This document shows, piece after piece, positions 1 to 11,331 of a stretch of 64,000 bases of DNA (position 1 is its first letter; each line of letters opens with the position of its first letter). Source of the DNA: Microdon myrmicae (Eukaryota; Arthropoda; Insecta; Diptera; Syrphidae); assembly GCA_963931805.1 (NCBI GenBank), contig OZ007496.1:176433601-176497600 (forward strand), read 5' to 3'. The translations under genes were made by a program, and so were the position numbers. The notes beneath the pieces were generated by a model. It searched no databases and had not been told where the DNA came from. It saw only the letters and a program-made list of their open reading frames with translations.

Positions 1-1042
1 GAACACCGAGCGGAAACGGCCCAAATAAAACACGAAAAACTGTTTTTTTTATTTATACGGTGGCTTTTTATTAATTCAAAAAAACTTATTTTTGCACTGA
101 TCGTGGTGAATGCACAAGTTACTTATTTTGCGATTAAGCACACGTACGACTCGACGTTCTCGAACAATTCGATTCCCTACCTCATTCGGTTATCTCTTCG
201 TGAGAGATCCTCGCGGTTCGACAATCAAAATCTCTGCCCTCCCTCCTTGACGATTCAAATCTCTCTTGACCTATCGGATACTCTTTTTCCAGTATCTGTG
301 TGTTTTGTATCTGCAGTTGTGCAGACACAATTTCCTGTAAGGAGAAAATTCTCACGCATACATGTGGAAGCTTCACCGTCGTGGTTGACGGTGGATTCTA
401 TTCCCACGCTGCTTGGTTAGGTCGACCATCTGGTGTTGACGATCGCCTGGACGTCTAGTCCGCTGGTATCTATTGGATTTGAAATCCAAGAGAGTTTTTC
501 ACATGGTGTGAAAAACAAACATTCCGCTGATGCATTTCTGCTTGGCGGACAGTGGCAACGGCGCAATGCTGTGCCGTATTTATTTATTGCAGCTGGCCTT
601 CGTAAAACTCCAAACAAAGTATTGTTTGGAGTTACGTGGTGCTTGGTTTTTCGCGCCATCTGGGTGTTTACGAGGCTAAGGAATGCGCTCCTTTGTTTGC
701 GGTGAATATTTGGGTGATCTAATGTTTAGATCAACCGCACCACGTCCGTTGGTCGGTTAATTGTTTTAATTGTAATTCCCTGCATCTCGTGCAGATGTTC
801 AGGGTTGCCGACTTGTGGTGCTGGCATTCACTTAGCTTGCGATTGCACACGTCGAAGGATGCATGGATGTTTCTCCTTGTTTCAGGTCGTAGGTTTTAGG
901 TATGGAGCGTTTAGCTTGGTATTAGAGGCTTTGGGGACGTTAAGTTCCTTGCCTTCTGGTGTCGACTCAACGTTGGGTTACTGGCGGCCCCCGCTGGGCT
1001 TGGGATCGCGTCTGTGGACGTGATGTTGTCCAGGTAAGTGCG
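1..1042. other. unassigned leading segment
   Basis: No coding region is supported here. Two short open stretches (103-420 and 433-705, plus) have neither composition nor motifs suggesting a protein. The text is of mixed composition with GT-rich patches near 800-1,000. It could be the untranslated or LTR part of a retroelement whose gag-like ORF lies just to the right on minus, but no repeat boundary is visible. Confidence 0.4.
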
Positions 1043-1414
1043 TTACCTCAAGTTGGTCTGGACTTTTTCCTGTGGGGAATTTGTACGTTCGCCACAGAAC
1101 TCTTGGGGTTCTGATTGCCTATGGGCTTGTTGAGAGGTACCGGCACGAGTTGTGGGCATTATAATACCAGAATCCACCAATTGGTCGGCACTAGTGGTGT
1201 TAGAAGAGGTCGGGAGAGCGTTAGAAGAAACAGGTTGGGGTCGATTAACGACACTGGGGGCAACCGGTGGTGCCAGGGGGGTAGGTAGTGCAGGTGGGTC
1301 CTGATCGGTACCGAGTTGATCAGCCGGGAAGACGACGCTGGAGGCGTCGTGAAATTCAAGGGGCTCGGATTGTTCCTGAGCCTTTTTGGCCATGGTGTTC
1401 CACGTGTTAACCAT
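1043..1414 (-). CDS. proline/serine/threonine-rich ORF, possibly gag-like N-terminus
   Basis: This 123-codon minus ORF has a strongly biased, protein-like composition: clusters of PxLPTPLAPPVAP type and Ser/Thr/Gln-rich stretches, low in hydrophobic residues. That suits a disordered N-terminal region such as a retroelement gag leader. A second in-frame ATG lies seven codons in, after a short leader. There is no zinc knuckle, protease or reverse transcriptase downstream in the window, because the sequence ends at position 1. The family is not recognised, and a chance ORF in GC-richer DNA is the main alternative. Confidence 0.3.
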   Translation of the reverse strand: MVNTWNTMAKKAQEQSEPLEFHDASSVVFPADQLGTDQDPPALPTPLAPPVAPSVVNRPQPVSSNALPTSSNTTSADQLVDSGIIMPTTRAGTSQQAHRQSEPQEFCGERTNSPQEKVQTNLR

Positions 1415-1554
1415 TATGGGTTGTATGACGCGAAACTGGGATTACAAGCGTAAGAGGACGCGAAGAAATGAGAGAGGTCGCCAAGGGATAGTGCGAATTT
1501 AAGAAAGTCGAGTAACGCGGATTGGAGGTCGAAGATGTTGTCGCAGAAGAAGGC

Positions 1555-1572
1555 GGGGGGGGGGGGGGGGGG
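1555..1572. repeat. poly-G run
   Basis: Eighteen consecutive G on plus, unusual in this AT-rich window. It is a likely sequencing or assembly length-uncertainty site and could form a G-quadruplex. Confidence 0.9.
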
Positions 1573-3323
1573 TGGACTGAGTCAAGTGGCGCCTAAAGGA
1601 GTCGCAGATCGTCGAGTGTAGTCGTTAACACGGACGTGCAGGGTTGGAGTATTGCCTACCCGAACTTCAAAATTAATGGTTGTCAATTTGGATAATTAAA
1701 ACCACGATTAAAATTCCAAAAGGGAAGGAAAACAAGGATTCAATGTGTGCCGGAGTGTGTGTGTCTGAAAATGTTTAGAAGCTATGAAGTCGTGTCGTAA
1801 GTACTGCAGAACGAGACTATATGTTATTTAATACCCTGAAGGGGCTTACAGTTGTTACTACTATATACGCCCTGTAACGAAATTATTTGTTGGTGGTGAA
1901 TGTTTGTTTAATGTATTTAATATTGAGCGAATAATGTGTTTGTATTTAAAATGGCTGTGCGTGTTTATTTCTATAACGCTTGTCGATATAAATTTGTGTT
2001 TTTGCAGGGCTTTCTTTCGGTAATTTTGATTTATATATTTAAATACAATTTGGCACATTCACTTGAAAGATCCAGCGTTTACTTTATTACTACTTTTCAC
2101 TTATATAATTTAACGTAAAAGAAGAAGAAAAAAAAAAAGAAATGCGCTTAAATTACAGCGCAACTCGACAGAATTTATGTGACTTGTGCTATATTATGTA
2201 AAAATTATGTTTTAATATGATTATTAAAAAGAAAAGAAAAATATTTTATTATTGATTACTTTTCCACTTTAACATTGAATTATGCCGATTGTACTTTACT
2301 TTTATCGGGTCAAACTGTTGAATTAAATTTTGATTAATTTGAAGCTATAATTTTAATTTCGATTTTAGCTGGTTGTGTTTAGTTTATATTTTTGCTATAT
2401 TGTAAGAAAACAGGGAAACAGTAAAACAATTACGAATTTATCCTGGTAATCGGCTGGCTTAATTGTGTATTCAAATTCTTTATTTTCTATTGTTTTATAA
2501 CAGCTAAGAGAACTTATTGGATAAGGCTTTTGCTAATAATTACAACATGTGCCCTTGATAATTTCTGTTACAGGGTTTCTGTCACTTTTAACTTGTTAAG
2601 TGGTTTGAGAATCAATTATATGAACATATATTTGAGTATTTAAAAGGGAAAATACGGACACTTTAAAACAATGTAATTGTAAATGAGAAATTAATTTGGT
2701 TAGATTTAGATTACCAGGCACCGAAGGTTACTATATATATGGTTGTATGAATGATACATAAACTTAATTTAGTTATTGCAAAACAGTGTAACAAATCACT
2801 GTCAAATTAATTTAATCAGGTACGCACTTAATTTGAACACAGTTACACACTTAAGTAAATGATCAGTTGAAAGGACTTACTCGGTGGAAGGGTTCCTGTT
2901 GGTGATGTCTGGAGGTCCTGTTCTGTGCTGAGTTGTCCAAGGGTCCAGGTGACAAATGGGGCTGAGGCTGGAGTACGTTCTCGGATGTTAAAGGTGGGGT
3001 TGGGCTCTACTTGCCCTTTAAAAGTCTTTTTATTTTCGAGCACTTCGATGTTTTTGTTGTCACTCGTACTGTCTTATGGATTTTATTTTGGCAAACCAAA
3101 AGTTGTGTGTTGAGAGCGTGTTCAACAAGGTTGCGTGTTCGCACTAGGTGTCACCAATATGGGGGTAAAGGTCGAGATGCCAAAACACGGACACTTATTT
3201 CCTTTTACACCCAACGATTGTTCGAGGAATAAAACACAATTCCGGTTAGAGATGTAATGTTTAACTTTTATTGGTTCTTTATTGTACTTGCTTATTTAAC
3301 ACGCACTAGTTTAGTATAAAGTT
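1573..3323. other. unassigned AT-rich stretch with one coding-like minus patch
   Basis: This is mostly AT-rich text with poly-A/T tracts and no supported gene. The one patch with protein-like composition is on minus at about 2,843-3,085 (acidic and Lys/Asn-rich, then Pro/Thr-rich, with TWTLGQLS). It has no recognisable domain and ends in a frame without a good start. It might belong to the same element as the ORF at 1,043-1,414, since both are on minus and Pro/Ser-rich. Confidence 0.35.
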
Positions 3324-3490
3324 CCTCGTTCTACGGCTGTTTGCTAACTAATGAAAATTATCGCGATATTTGTGCAAACTCAATGATTTTGGCACACACT
3401 TCCATAACAAAAGAGTATATTAACAGAACCTCGTTCTACGGCTGTTTACTAAAAAATAGAAATTCTCGAGATACTTGTGCAACTCGTACG
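3324..3490. repeat. imperfect tandem duplication, period about 105 bp
   Basis: The phrase CCTCGTTCTACGGCTGTTT occurs at 3,324 and again at 3,429. Each is followed by a similar AT-rich continuation and a TTGTGCAA motif. The second copy is shorter. Confidence 0.75.
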
Positions 3491-4117
3491 CGACCTCACG
3501 ACTCCTTTGACTGATACTCCTTGGTGGTAAAATCTGACTGGACTTCGAATGATATTGCAAGAATCGCCTCGATAAGGGGAGGAGCTACACGATCAACTCG
3601 AGGCAGTCAATCGTAATTGGATTGGGAAATATGGCGTACATTTCGCATGTATGTGTATGCGTCGCATACGATCGTCCGGTGAACATAGATAGATGCGGGC
3701 GTCGTTATTGCATCTCATCGTAATGATCATTAAACGAAGGGATAGGTCTCTGCGATCTTATGTCAACAGAGACGCTATTTCCATGATCGGATAATGGGAA
3801 TGCATTGTTTGCGTTTGCCAACATTGCATGGGTATGCGGCTGTGTACACAATCGATCGTATAATGCTTGCCGGCAACAGACCCTTCTGGTGTGAAAAACA
3901 ACGCGCAAATCACAATACACTAGAATATTTTGAAAACGAAAACAAAAACTGATATATTTTATATAACCGATTTATTTTAGCGTTACGTTTATTTTGGAGG
4001 ATCCTCTCCTTGCACACACTACTCACTGGCTGACTTCCTTATCTTCTGCTAACGGACTGCTATCTATATCTTTTCTTCTCTTTCGCAGTCTGGACACATC
4101 GTATTTGTGTTAACATC
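3491..4117. other. unassigned segment
   Basis: No gene is supported. A short stretch around 3,740-3,790 (an inverted GGTCTCTGCG / CAGAGACGC arrangement) resembles one inside the G element at 46,385-47,595. This may be a decayed relative, but no ends or target duplication were found. Confidence 0.35.
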
Positions 4118-5620
4118 ACCATCATCGTCATCATCGGCACTATAACCGGGATCCCGTCTTGGCCTTATTCAACAAATCTCTCCACCGGTCCCGAATTCGA
4201 GCCGATGTCATCCACTTTGGCACTCCCAGGCTCTGGGCGTCCTGGTCTACGCCATCCCTCCATCGCAGACAAGGTCTGCCGCGCTGTCTCCTTCCATACA
4301 TCTTGCCACAAAGGACTTTCCGGGCAGGGTCCTCTTCGCTCATTCGAGCTAGGTGTCCGACCCACTGGAGTCTACCGAGCTTGATTTTTCTTACAATATT
4401 AGCTTCAAGGTAGATTGCATACAACTCATGGTTATAGCGTCTCCGGAATCGTCCTCCTTCACATAAGGGGCCAACAATTCTCCTTAAGACCTTTCTCTCG
4501 AACGCGGCCAAGAGTTCAGAGTGCCTTTTATTAAGCACCCAGGTCTCGGATCCATACATGAGTACTGGTAAGACCATGGTCTTGTACAGTAGTAGCTTGG
4601 ATGTTCTGGATAAATTTCTGGATTTAAAGAGCCTTAATAGACCATAGTAGGCTTTCTTGGATTTAATCAGCCGCCCGCCTATTTCTTCTTCCATATTGTT
4701 ATCGGCTGATACTATTGACTCAAGGTAGTTAAAGGATTGCACTACTTCAAATTCGTGCTCCACTACCCTGATACTTTGACCAACGTTAGGTCTTCTCTTC
4801 GCAGAAGTTGCCACCATGTACTTAGTTTTTCCCTCATTAATGTGCAGTCCCAGTTTTTGTGCCGCCTGCTCTATCTAGGTGAAGGATTCCTGTACAGCCG
4901 ATTCGGTTCTACCGATGATTTCGATGTCATCTGCGTAGGCAAGAATCTGGCTGGACTTAGTGACAATAGTCCGTCTTGTTGTAACGCCAGAGTCACGGAT
5001 TGCTTTCCCCAACGCCAGGTTGAAAAGGACGCAGGCCAGACCGTCCCCTTGTCGGAGTCTATTATAGATGTTTATTGGTTTGGACACCAATCCCGCAATT
5101 TTTACTTGACTAATTACGTTGGTCATGATCAACCTACAAAGTCGTATCAATTTGTTTGGAATGCCGAACTCTCTCATGGCATTATATAGTTCTACCCTGG
5201 CTATGCTGTCGTAGGCGGCCTTCAAGCCTATAAACAGATGATATAATGGAATTCCTGACATTTTCCATCGCCTGCCTAAGGGTAAATATCTGATCAATTG
5301 CTGATTTGCCTAGGATGAAGCCACATTGATATTGACCAATGATGGCTTTAGCGTATGGGGATATCCGGTCTTGTAGGATAGTGGAGAGTATCTTACTCAG
5401 TAGGCGGTACTCAGCAATGTTATACCCCTATAGTTGCTGCACAGTGTGATATCCCCCTTCTTATGTATGGGGCAAATTATACCACGACGCCAATCTTCCG
5501 ACATCTCCTCTTGCTCCCATACGTGCACCACGATCTCATGAATTGCGTGATGTAACGTTGTGCCTCGTTGTTTGATCAGCTCAGCTGGTATGCCAACAGC
5601 TCCAGGGGCTTGTTGGTGTT
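4118..5620 (-). pseudogene. 5'-truncated RTE-like non-LTR retrotransposon, RT and C-terminal region
   Basis: On minus this reads as a reverse transcriptase without its N-terminus. The finger region is at about 5,620-5,290 (CPIHKKGD, then a YRGITLL-like block). The palm has an AYADDIEII catalytic block near 4,940. The thumb and C-terminal region run from 4,817 to 4,140 and contain YGSETWVL and LQWVGHLARM, typical of insect endonuclease/RT elements of the RTE/CR1 group. A TAG near 4,876 and frame changes near 5,300 break it, so it is dead. The 3' end carries GCCGATGATGATG-type repeats, a tail of ATC/GAT units rather than poly-A. Other 3' ends of the same family are at 5,765-5,879 (plus) and 62,837-63,113 (minus). 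The endonuclease is missing. Confidence 0.85.
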
Positions 5621-5764
5621 ATACATTTGGCTAATGCAAACAATTGCATGCAGTTCAGATCGGGACAAAGTCCATGAGAATGGGATGAGAAATTGGATAG
5701 GAATCTGGGTCTATTTGTATATCATAAAACATCTGGTAACAATGCCTGAGTTTGAGTGTGCATG
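5621..5764. other. unassigned junction segment
   Basis: A short stretch between two oppositely oriented non-LTR fragments. No motif is recognised. Confidence 0.4.
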
Positions 5765-5879
5765 ATAAACGAACGAAAGGCCTTGACCGTAAAAATAAAT
5801 TATGGAGAATTTAGCCTCGAGACTTGCTAAATACGGCCAAGACCGGATTCCGGTTGTAGTGCCGATGATGATGATGATC
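5765..5879 (+). mobile_element. 3' end of the same RTE-like family, plus orientation
   Basis: The tail (CCGGTTGTAGTGCCGATG followed by GAT units) matches the reverse complement of the 3' tail at 4,118-4,150 and at 62,837-62,870. It is therefore a 5'-truncated insertion in the opposite direction. It abuts the RT fragment beginning at 5,880. Confidence 0.75.
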
Positions 5880-7162
5880 ATGGGAGCAATGATATTCCCC
5901 TGGAGTTTTCGCAGTCAGATCTGTCGCCTTTTTTGAAAATGGGGACGACTATTGATGTTTTCCACTCTTCCGGAGTGACTTCCGTATCCCGTATTGTTTT
6001 AATCTGTTGGTGGATCTTTCGGGCGGTTGCCTCTCCCCCATGCTTCATGCTCCATGCTCTGCCAGCATGCATTCGACTCCGGGAGCCTTATTGTTTTTCA
6101 ATCGATTTATTGCACCTACCACTGCGTTGAAAGAGGGCTCTGGGATCAGAGGCTCGGCTGTATGTACCTCTGGTGCGTTTATTTGTGGTTGATGGGTGCG
6201 ACTAGGTTTTAAAAGTACTGCTTCCATCTTGTGACGATATTGTTTGTTTCTGTGCCAGACAGCCGTTTGTGTCTCGAATTATTTTGATTCTTCCTCGGTA
6301 GCCATGTCTAACTGAATTTATGCCGGCATACATACCTCGAATGTTCTTTGCTCTGGCATTTTCTACGATTTTTTCGATCCGAGTCTTCTCCCATTCGCGT
6401 TCTTTGCGTTTGAAAAGAAAAAAAAAAAAAAAAAAGTTGTCTCTTTCCGAATTGCCACGTATTTTTCTGCGTTGACTTCATCATATCTTTCTAAGTGGAT
6501 CACTCTGAGGCGTTTACGTTCTTCGGTCATCGCCCGGCACTCATCGTCAAACCAAGGCTTGGACTTAATTTTTTTCTTAAATCCTAATATCTTTTGGGCT
6601 GTTTGTTTGATTACGTGTCTGATCGATGCCCATTTATTGTCCACACTATTGGCTTCATCTTCCTCACTATTCTCTCGGATGCTAAATATATTCGTTAGTT
6701 TGTCTTGATAACCCCCCCTTTTGCGCAGGTCTTTTAGTTTATGAGTGTCGAACTTTTTGCTCGTGTCCCGTGACTGCCCATGTGGGTTGGCTGCGAGCCG
6801 ACTCCTAATTTTGCCCATCACTAGAAGATGATGGGAGTCCCAATCTGCTCCTCTATATGATCTTACATTAAGGGTGTTCGAGTGGTATCTTTTGTTTATG
6901 AGGAGGTGATACATTTGGTGAAGCGTTACGCCGTCGCTTGATATCAATGGGGCTTTATAAATTTGCTCGTGTTTGAACATCGTGCTTTTCACAACCACAA
7001 CTTTTAACGCTGCGAACGTGATAATGCGAATTCCATTATCATTTGAAACGCCCTGAAGACTTTGTTTACGTATAGTTGCTTGAAAGACATCTTCCTTTCC
7101 AATTTTCGCGTTGAGGTCCCCGAAAAGAATTTTAACATCGAATGATGAGATTCCATCAAATA
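5880..7162 (-). pseudogene. RTE-like non-LTR element copy (a): endonuclease plus start of RT
   Basis: The minus order is endonuclease then RT. At 7,175-6,363 an apurinic-type endonuclease C-half is visible: GDLNAKIG block, then DSHHLLVMGKI in the place of the usual SDH box. A basic linker follows with FKKKIKSKPWFDDEC. At 6,227-5,880 the RT entry region shows NNKAPG and VPIFKKGDRSDCENSRGISLLP. A poly-T tract at 6,418-6,436 interrupts the linker, and frameshifts and stops separate the blocks. The catalytic RT palm is missing. A fuller copy is at 47,596-51,160. The 5' side stops where a transposon terminus begins at a TA. Confidence 0.88.
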
Positions 7163-7662
7163 CAAGGTGGCGCAAAATTAATCATCCAATTTTGTTTTTG
7201 TATCACGTTTTTACTAATTAATAAAATATGATTTTGAGTGATGGAAATCTTTAATTGGACCTTCACAATCTTTAATTGGACCTTCCTCTGTTAAGTGGAA
7301 AAGATGATATCCGTCAGGTGGCTACCGCCAGAGTTGCTACACTTTTGTATACGTTTTATCGCATTTTCCATGACCTTCCGCATGATTTCCGGTGTGAACT
7401 GTTGGCATTTCTGTTGAATATTCTCCTTAAGGGCTGCGATTGTCTGAGGCGTGTTGTCATAAACCCGCGACTTCAAGAAGCCCCAAAGAAAGAAGTCTGG
7501 GATGGTTAAATTGGGGGATCTTGCTGGCCATGCCATCGCCAAAACGAGATATTACGCGACCAGGAAACGCTTGCTTCACAATATCCATTGTGGCTCGTTC
7601 TGTGTGTGCGGTTGCACATGTTTACCAAGTCACGCTCATCAAATTTCGGCAGAAAGAAGTTA
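7163..7662 (-). pseudogene. Tc1/mariner-superfamily transposase C-terminal fragment with one terminus
   Basis: On minus, 7,542-7,291 encodes the C-terminal part of a DDE transposase with MAWPARSPNLTIPDFFLWGFLKSRVY, the signature around the last catalytic acid of IS630/Tc1/mariner enzymes. Upstream, up to about 7,660, the frame is shifted but still resembles the region before it (THRTSHNGY). The left edge at 7,163 begins CAAGGTGGCGCAAAATTAAT directly after a TA in the neighbouring endonuclease, consistent with a TIR and TA target. No second terminus is found: the right side is cut by the repeat starting near 7,663. This is an inactive remnant. Confidence 0.8.
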
Positions 7663-8850
7663 TAGCGTTTGAAATAATAGACGCTATGACTGCTCGAATC
7701 ACGAAAAAAATTTTACCTAAGCGGTACTCATCAGGCTACTGACCGTGTTTAGAATTTGATTTCCAAACTCGACTATATTCCACTGATGTGAATTATTTTT
7801 ATTATTTATCGCTTGGTATACGGTTCTGATGTATTTTTCTTATTCGATTTTTTTTTTCGTTTGTGTTCTTCACTATTTTTGCCTGTGAATTGTGTGTATC
7901 TGTTGTTAGAGTTGCCACACCACCCCCTTCCCAGAAACTTCGTTACGATCAGATTCGGTGCGAGCGACGAGCAAGCGAACGAGAGAATGTCGGAGCAAGC
8001 CCAGCGAGTGTGCCTTGGTGCTCTATGCAGAAGTCATGATTGCGTGTGTGAAGTTCTGTTTACTACGGGGAGTGTGTGTGTGCTGCGTCGTGTACAGATC
8101 ACGTCGTAGTCACCAATTATGTAGCGTTAAGCAAGGATAGTGAAGAAGATGAATTGAACACACGATAAAACGGTTGAAAAGCGAAGCAGTGAAGCACGAG
8201 ACTACTGACCGTGTTTACAATTTGATTTCCAAACTCGACTATACTCCACTGATGTGAATTATTTTTATTATTTATCGCTTGGTATACGGTTCTGACGTAT
8301 TTTCCTTATTCGATTTTTTTTTTCGTTTGTGTTCTTCACTATTTTTGCCTGTGAATTGTGTGTATCTGTTGTTAGAGTTGCCACACCACCCCCTTCCCAG
8401 AAACTTCGTTACGATCAGATTCGGTGCGAGCGACGAGCAAGCGAACGAGAGAATGTCGGAGCAAGCCCAGCGAGTGTGCCTTGGTGCTCTATGCAGAAGT
8501 CATGATTGCGTGTGTGAAGTTCTGTTTACTACGGGGAGTGTGTGTGTGCTGCGTCGTGTACAGATCACGTCGTAGTCACCAATTATGTAGCGTTAAGCAA
8601 GGATAGTGAAGAAGGTGAATTGAACACACGATGAAACGGTTGAAAAGCGAAGCAGTGAAGCACGAGACTACTGGCCGTGTTTACAATTTGATTTCCAAAC
8701 TCGACTATACTCCACTGATGTGAATTATTTTTATTATTTATCGCCTGGTATACGGTTCTGATGTATTTTTCTTATTCGATTTTTTTCGTTCGTGTTCTTC
8801 ACTATTTTTGCCTGTGAATTATGTGTATCTGTTGTTAGAGTTGCCGCAAA
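7663..8850 (+). repeat. 466-bp unit in two full tandem copies and a partial third, built on the ~260-bp M repeat
   Basis: The phrase beginning TACTGACCGTGTTTA occurs at about 7,738, 8,204 and 8,670, giving a period of 466 bp with very few differences. The first ~190 bp of each unit correspond to the dispersed M repeat seen at 26,510, 27,030 and 51,455. The remainder (GCGAGCGACGAGCAAGCGAA onward) is found only here. Each full unit encodes a near-identical 98-codon open frame (7,813-8,109 and 8,279-8,575). Its composition is not convincingly protein-like, so I read this as repeat structure rather than a gene. Confidence 0.88.
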
Positions 8851-10612
8851 GTCGTTTATGATGACCCTGTAGGGTTCGCCAGTAACAGTGACCGTATTGC
8901 CGATTACGTACTAAAAAAAAATGCGACCCAATGACTCCTCCCGCGTGAACGCTGCGCCACACAGTGGCTTTGATTGTATGTAATGGCTCTTCGTGAATTT
9001 TCAGTGCCCCAGAAACGAAGATTTTGCTTATTGCCGAACGGTTAATTAAAAAGTATACTTCGTTTAAAAATTAAAAAAAAAATATATATATATACATAAT
9101 ATATATTTTACTGTTCTACAAAACCTAACTTACTTAGCTCAACCCAATATGAACATCTTTTACTGAATTTTACAATAATATTTCCTTTAAGAAATTGCTA
9201 TTACCAAATACAACCCGTATCTCAGTAAAACAAAAGTACGAATTTGGGATTTGGAATCTCTCAAAAGTCCTTTATCATATCTGACGGAATATAGACAAAT
9301 ACCACATTACAATTAATGGTATCCTGTAAAACACTATCACTATATCATCAAATGGGCAACTAACGTCGCTATAGTAACAGTCTCAATTGAACTTGTTCAA
9401 CAAACGCATGCCAATCAACAAGAAAAACAACGTTCTACGCAAAATGTCGCTTCACTTCCGAGTGATCAATATCCTTAAATCGTTTTCCTTCTTCAAAACC
9501 CTATAGCGTTACAAAACTTTTACAAATCCTATACATCTTGCTGTGTATCTTAAAAATTCGAGCAATGCTAGTCGATGAAGGCATTAGCAACCCCGGTAAC
9601 CACTTGCGAATGGACATTTAGAATACTTTAAGTCATCTTCCGTTGTGGGGAAACGGTGGAATGTCGGACTTTTGTCGATTTCTTTGACTTTTGTGATGCA
9701 AATGAAATTTCTGACGAGACGAGTTTGCAAATTGAATACGAAGGCAGTCGTTGGCATCCGAAATATTCAGACCGACGTTTTGAAGAAAAACGGGGAATAA
9801 GTTTGCCAAAGAGGTATCCTGTGAATTTGTGCCTTCCGTACTCTTTTATTTGTACAAAAGGAAGACTTATGAAGATGTAATGGGGTAGTATTGTCAATGG
9901 ATGTTCTCTCGTGAACGTGCGATGTTCAGTCGAAGAGAAAAGGTCATAAAAAGGATGCTTTTATCTTGCGAGTTACTTGGAGACTTTGAACATGAAATCA
10001 TTGGCTGAATCCAGGGCGAATCAGAAGGTGGTTGTACATCTCACCCAGTTATGGTCACTTGAAATTTAAATAAATAGAGAGCTCTAAGTTTAGAAAAGTT
10101 TTTATCATTAGTTCGTAGCACTTCTACATGAGTTTAAATATATTTTAAAGAGCCCATTCGAGGTAAAAAGACAATTAGATATAAACAACGAAAGTCGCCT
10201 CCTTTTCTATTTATTGCGCTGAATTTTCGAGGCCCAACATTTTAAAGTATGAAGGATTCAAGATTCATTTTCATTTGCTTATCTTTAGATTTTTTATAGT
10301 GCTTTCTGGAAACTCATATTTGTTGTATGAAATTGAATGCAAGGTTCTTTCAATGAACGGGTTATCCACAGACATATTATTCCTCAGGCTTAGATTCTAC
10401 TGGGATTTTTTATTGCTCAAGGTTATTCTTTGCTGGGAATCTTTGTTCCTTTTAATAACGCATTTATTTGCAGAAGAAAAAGCAGTACACATAAGGTTTT
10501 TTACAAACTAAATGCTAAGCTTATTTACACTTATTACATTTTGATGTAATTTACGGGCTCTTTATGAGCACTCTAAATTATTCTGCGTACATTTCTTTTG
10601 TTTTCTATGATA
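8851..10612. other. unassigned spacer with a small coding-like island
   Basis: This is mostly AT-rich and lacks recognised elements. Both strands are open at 9,628-9,897. The plus frame (9,656-9,880, 74 codons) has a plausible acidic and aromatic composition but no recognised family. A short TA run lies at 9,082-9,100. The end, up to 10,612, contains a stretch (TGAGCACTCTAAATTATTC) that recalls the 3' untranslated text of the Jockey-like family at 37.7 kb. Confidence 0.4.
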
Positions 10613-10616
10613 ATAT

Positions 10617-11029
10617 TGTAGCGAGCTTAGGGTTCGCTGGATTAATTATTTTAAAATAAATAAGAGCCGTTAAATCGATTTTGAATTACTGTAACACTTT
10701 ATTAGTCCGTTAATAACAACCGTTACTTTTTTTACCGTACACTTAACGTTTTCTTTACTTATCGCTTCCGTACTTATCGCGTCCTTTACTGCTTACTTCT
10801 CACTCGAGACGTATCGCTTGCTTCACTGTCTTACTTATCTCTAACTTAACTTCCTCTCTGCGTGCGACGTATTTATACCGTTTTTCCTCATTCTGATTTG
10901 GTGTATCGTTTCCGTCCGTTCCATAGTCTTGAATGTTCTATTCCAGTTTTCCATTACTTTATAGAATATTCTAGTACTCTGTTTCGGACTCTCTAGAATA
11001 TTCTAGTACGGATTGTCATATGCGTCACA
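10617..11029 (-). mobile_element. solo LTR (family H, copy 1)
   Basis: On minus this reads TGTGACGC... to ...GCTCGCTACA, i.e. TG...CA ends, 413 bp. It is flanked by a perfect 4-bp duplication ATAT (10,613-10,616 and 11,030-11,033). Inside are a TATA box (TATAAATA, complement of 10,870-10,877) and an AATAAA-type signal before the end. A second copy in plus orientation is at 52,890-53,273. No internal retroelement sequence adjoins, so it is a solo LTR formed by LTR-LTR recombination. A 4-bp ATAT target is common in insect Ty3/gypsy elements, which is the inferred class. Confidence 0.88.
10930..11020 (-). promoter_or_regulatory. heat-shock-element-like repeats in the solo LTR (copy 1)
   Basis: On minus this segment contains CTAGAATATTCTAGAGAG and CTAGAATATTCTATAAAG, inverted GAAnnTTC modules of the type bound by heat-shock factor. 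A third GAAnnTTC (AGAACATTC) follows toward the TATA box. The copy at 52.9 kb keeps the same modules, some as perfect three-unit arrays. Confidence 0.6.
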
Positions 11030-11138
11030 ATATGTTACCTTTCGATGTACAGTATTTTTTAAAAATTATGTATATCAGAGAAAAAAAAACACTATTATGA
11101 TTTTTAAGTTTTTTATTGTTTTTATATTTTGTTTGTTT

Positions 11139-11186
11139 GTATATATATATATTATATGCACAAATATATATACATATATATATGTA

Positions 11187-11228
<42 letters not shown>
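11139..11228. repeat. TA microsatellite
   Basis: Long TA-rich array, longest uninterrupted run near 11,190-11,228. Confidence 0.95.
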
Positions 11229-11229
<1 letters not shown>

Positions 11230-11331
11230 TTTTTATTTTACCTATATTATAACTTACCACCTTATTTATTGGTTTAATTCTTTTATTTTACCTATATTAT
11301 AACTAACCACCTTATTTATTGGTTTAATTCA
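11229..11331. repeat. 50-bp tandem duplication
   Basis: The text TTTTATTTTACCTATATTAT plus its continuation through GGTTTAATTC is present twice in direct succession with a one-base difference. Confidence 0.9.

Noticed and set aside
1590..1620. Primer binding site (GGCGCC on minus) near the G run
   Set aside because: Only six bases recall a lysine-tRNA primer site and no LTR end can be placed before it.
3130..3250. LTR start at TGTCACCAATATGGGGG
   Set aside because: The phrase looks like an LTR beginning, but no matching end, target duplication or second copy was found in the window.
7663..7720. tRNA-derived SINE promoter in the M repeat (GATTCGAAC as a B box)
   Set aside because: No A box at the right spacing and the ends are inverted-repeat-like, which favours a MITE.
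7813..8575. Two near-identical 98-codon ORFs (7,813-8,109 and 8,279-8,575) as a duplicated gene
   Set aside because: They arise because the 466-bp unit is tandemly repeated. The first third is M-repeat text, which has the same start in unrelated insertions, and the composition is not protein-like.
11075..11260. ORFs made of Tyr/Ile repeats
   Set aside because: Translation of a TA microsatellite.
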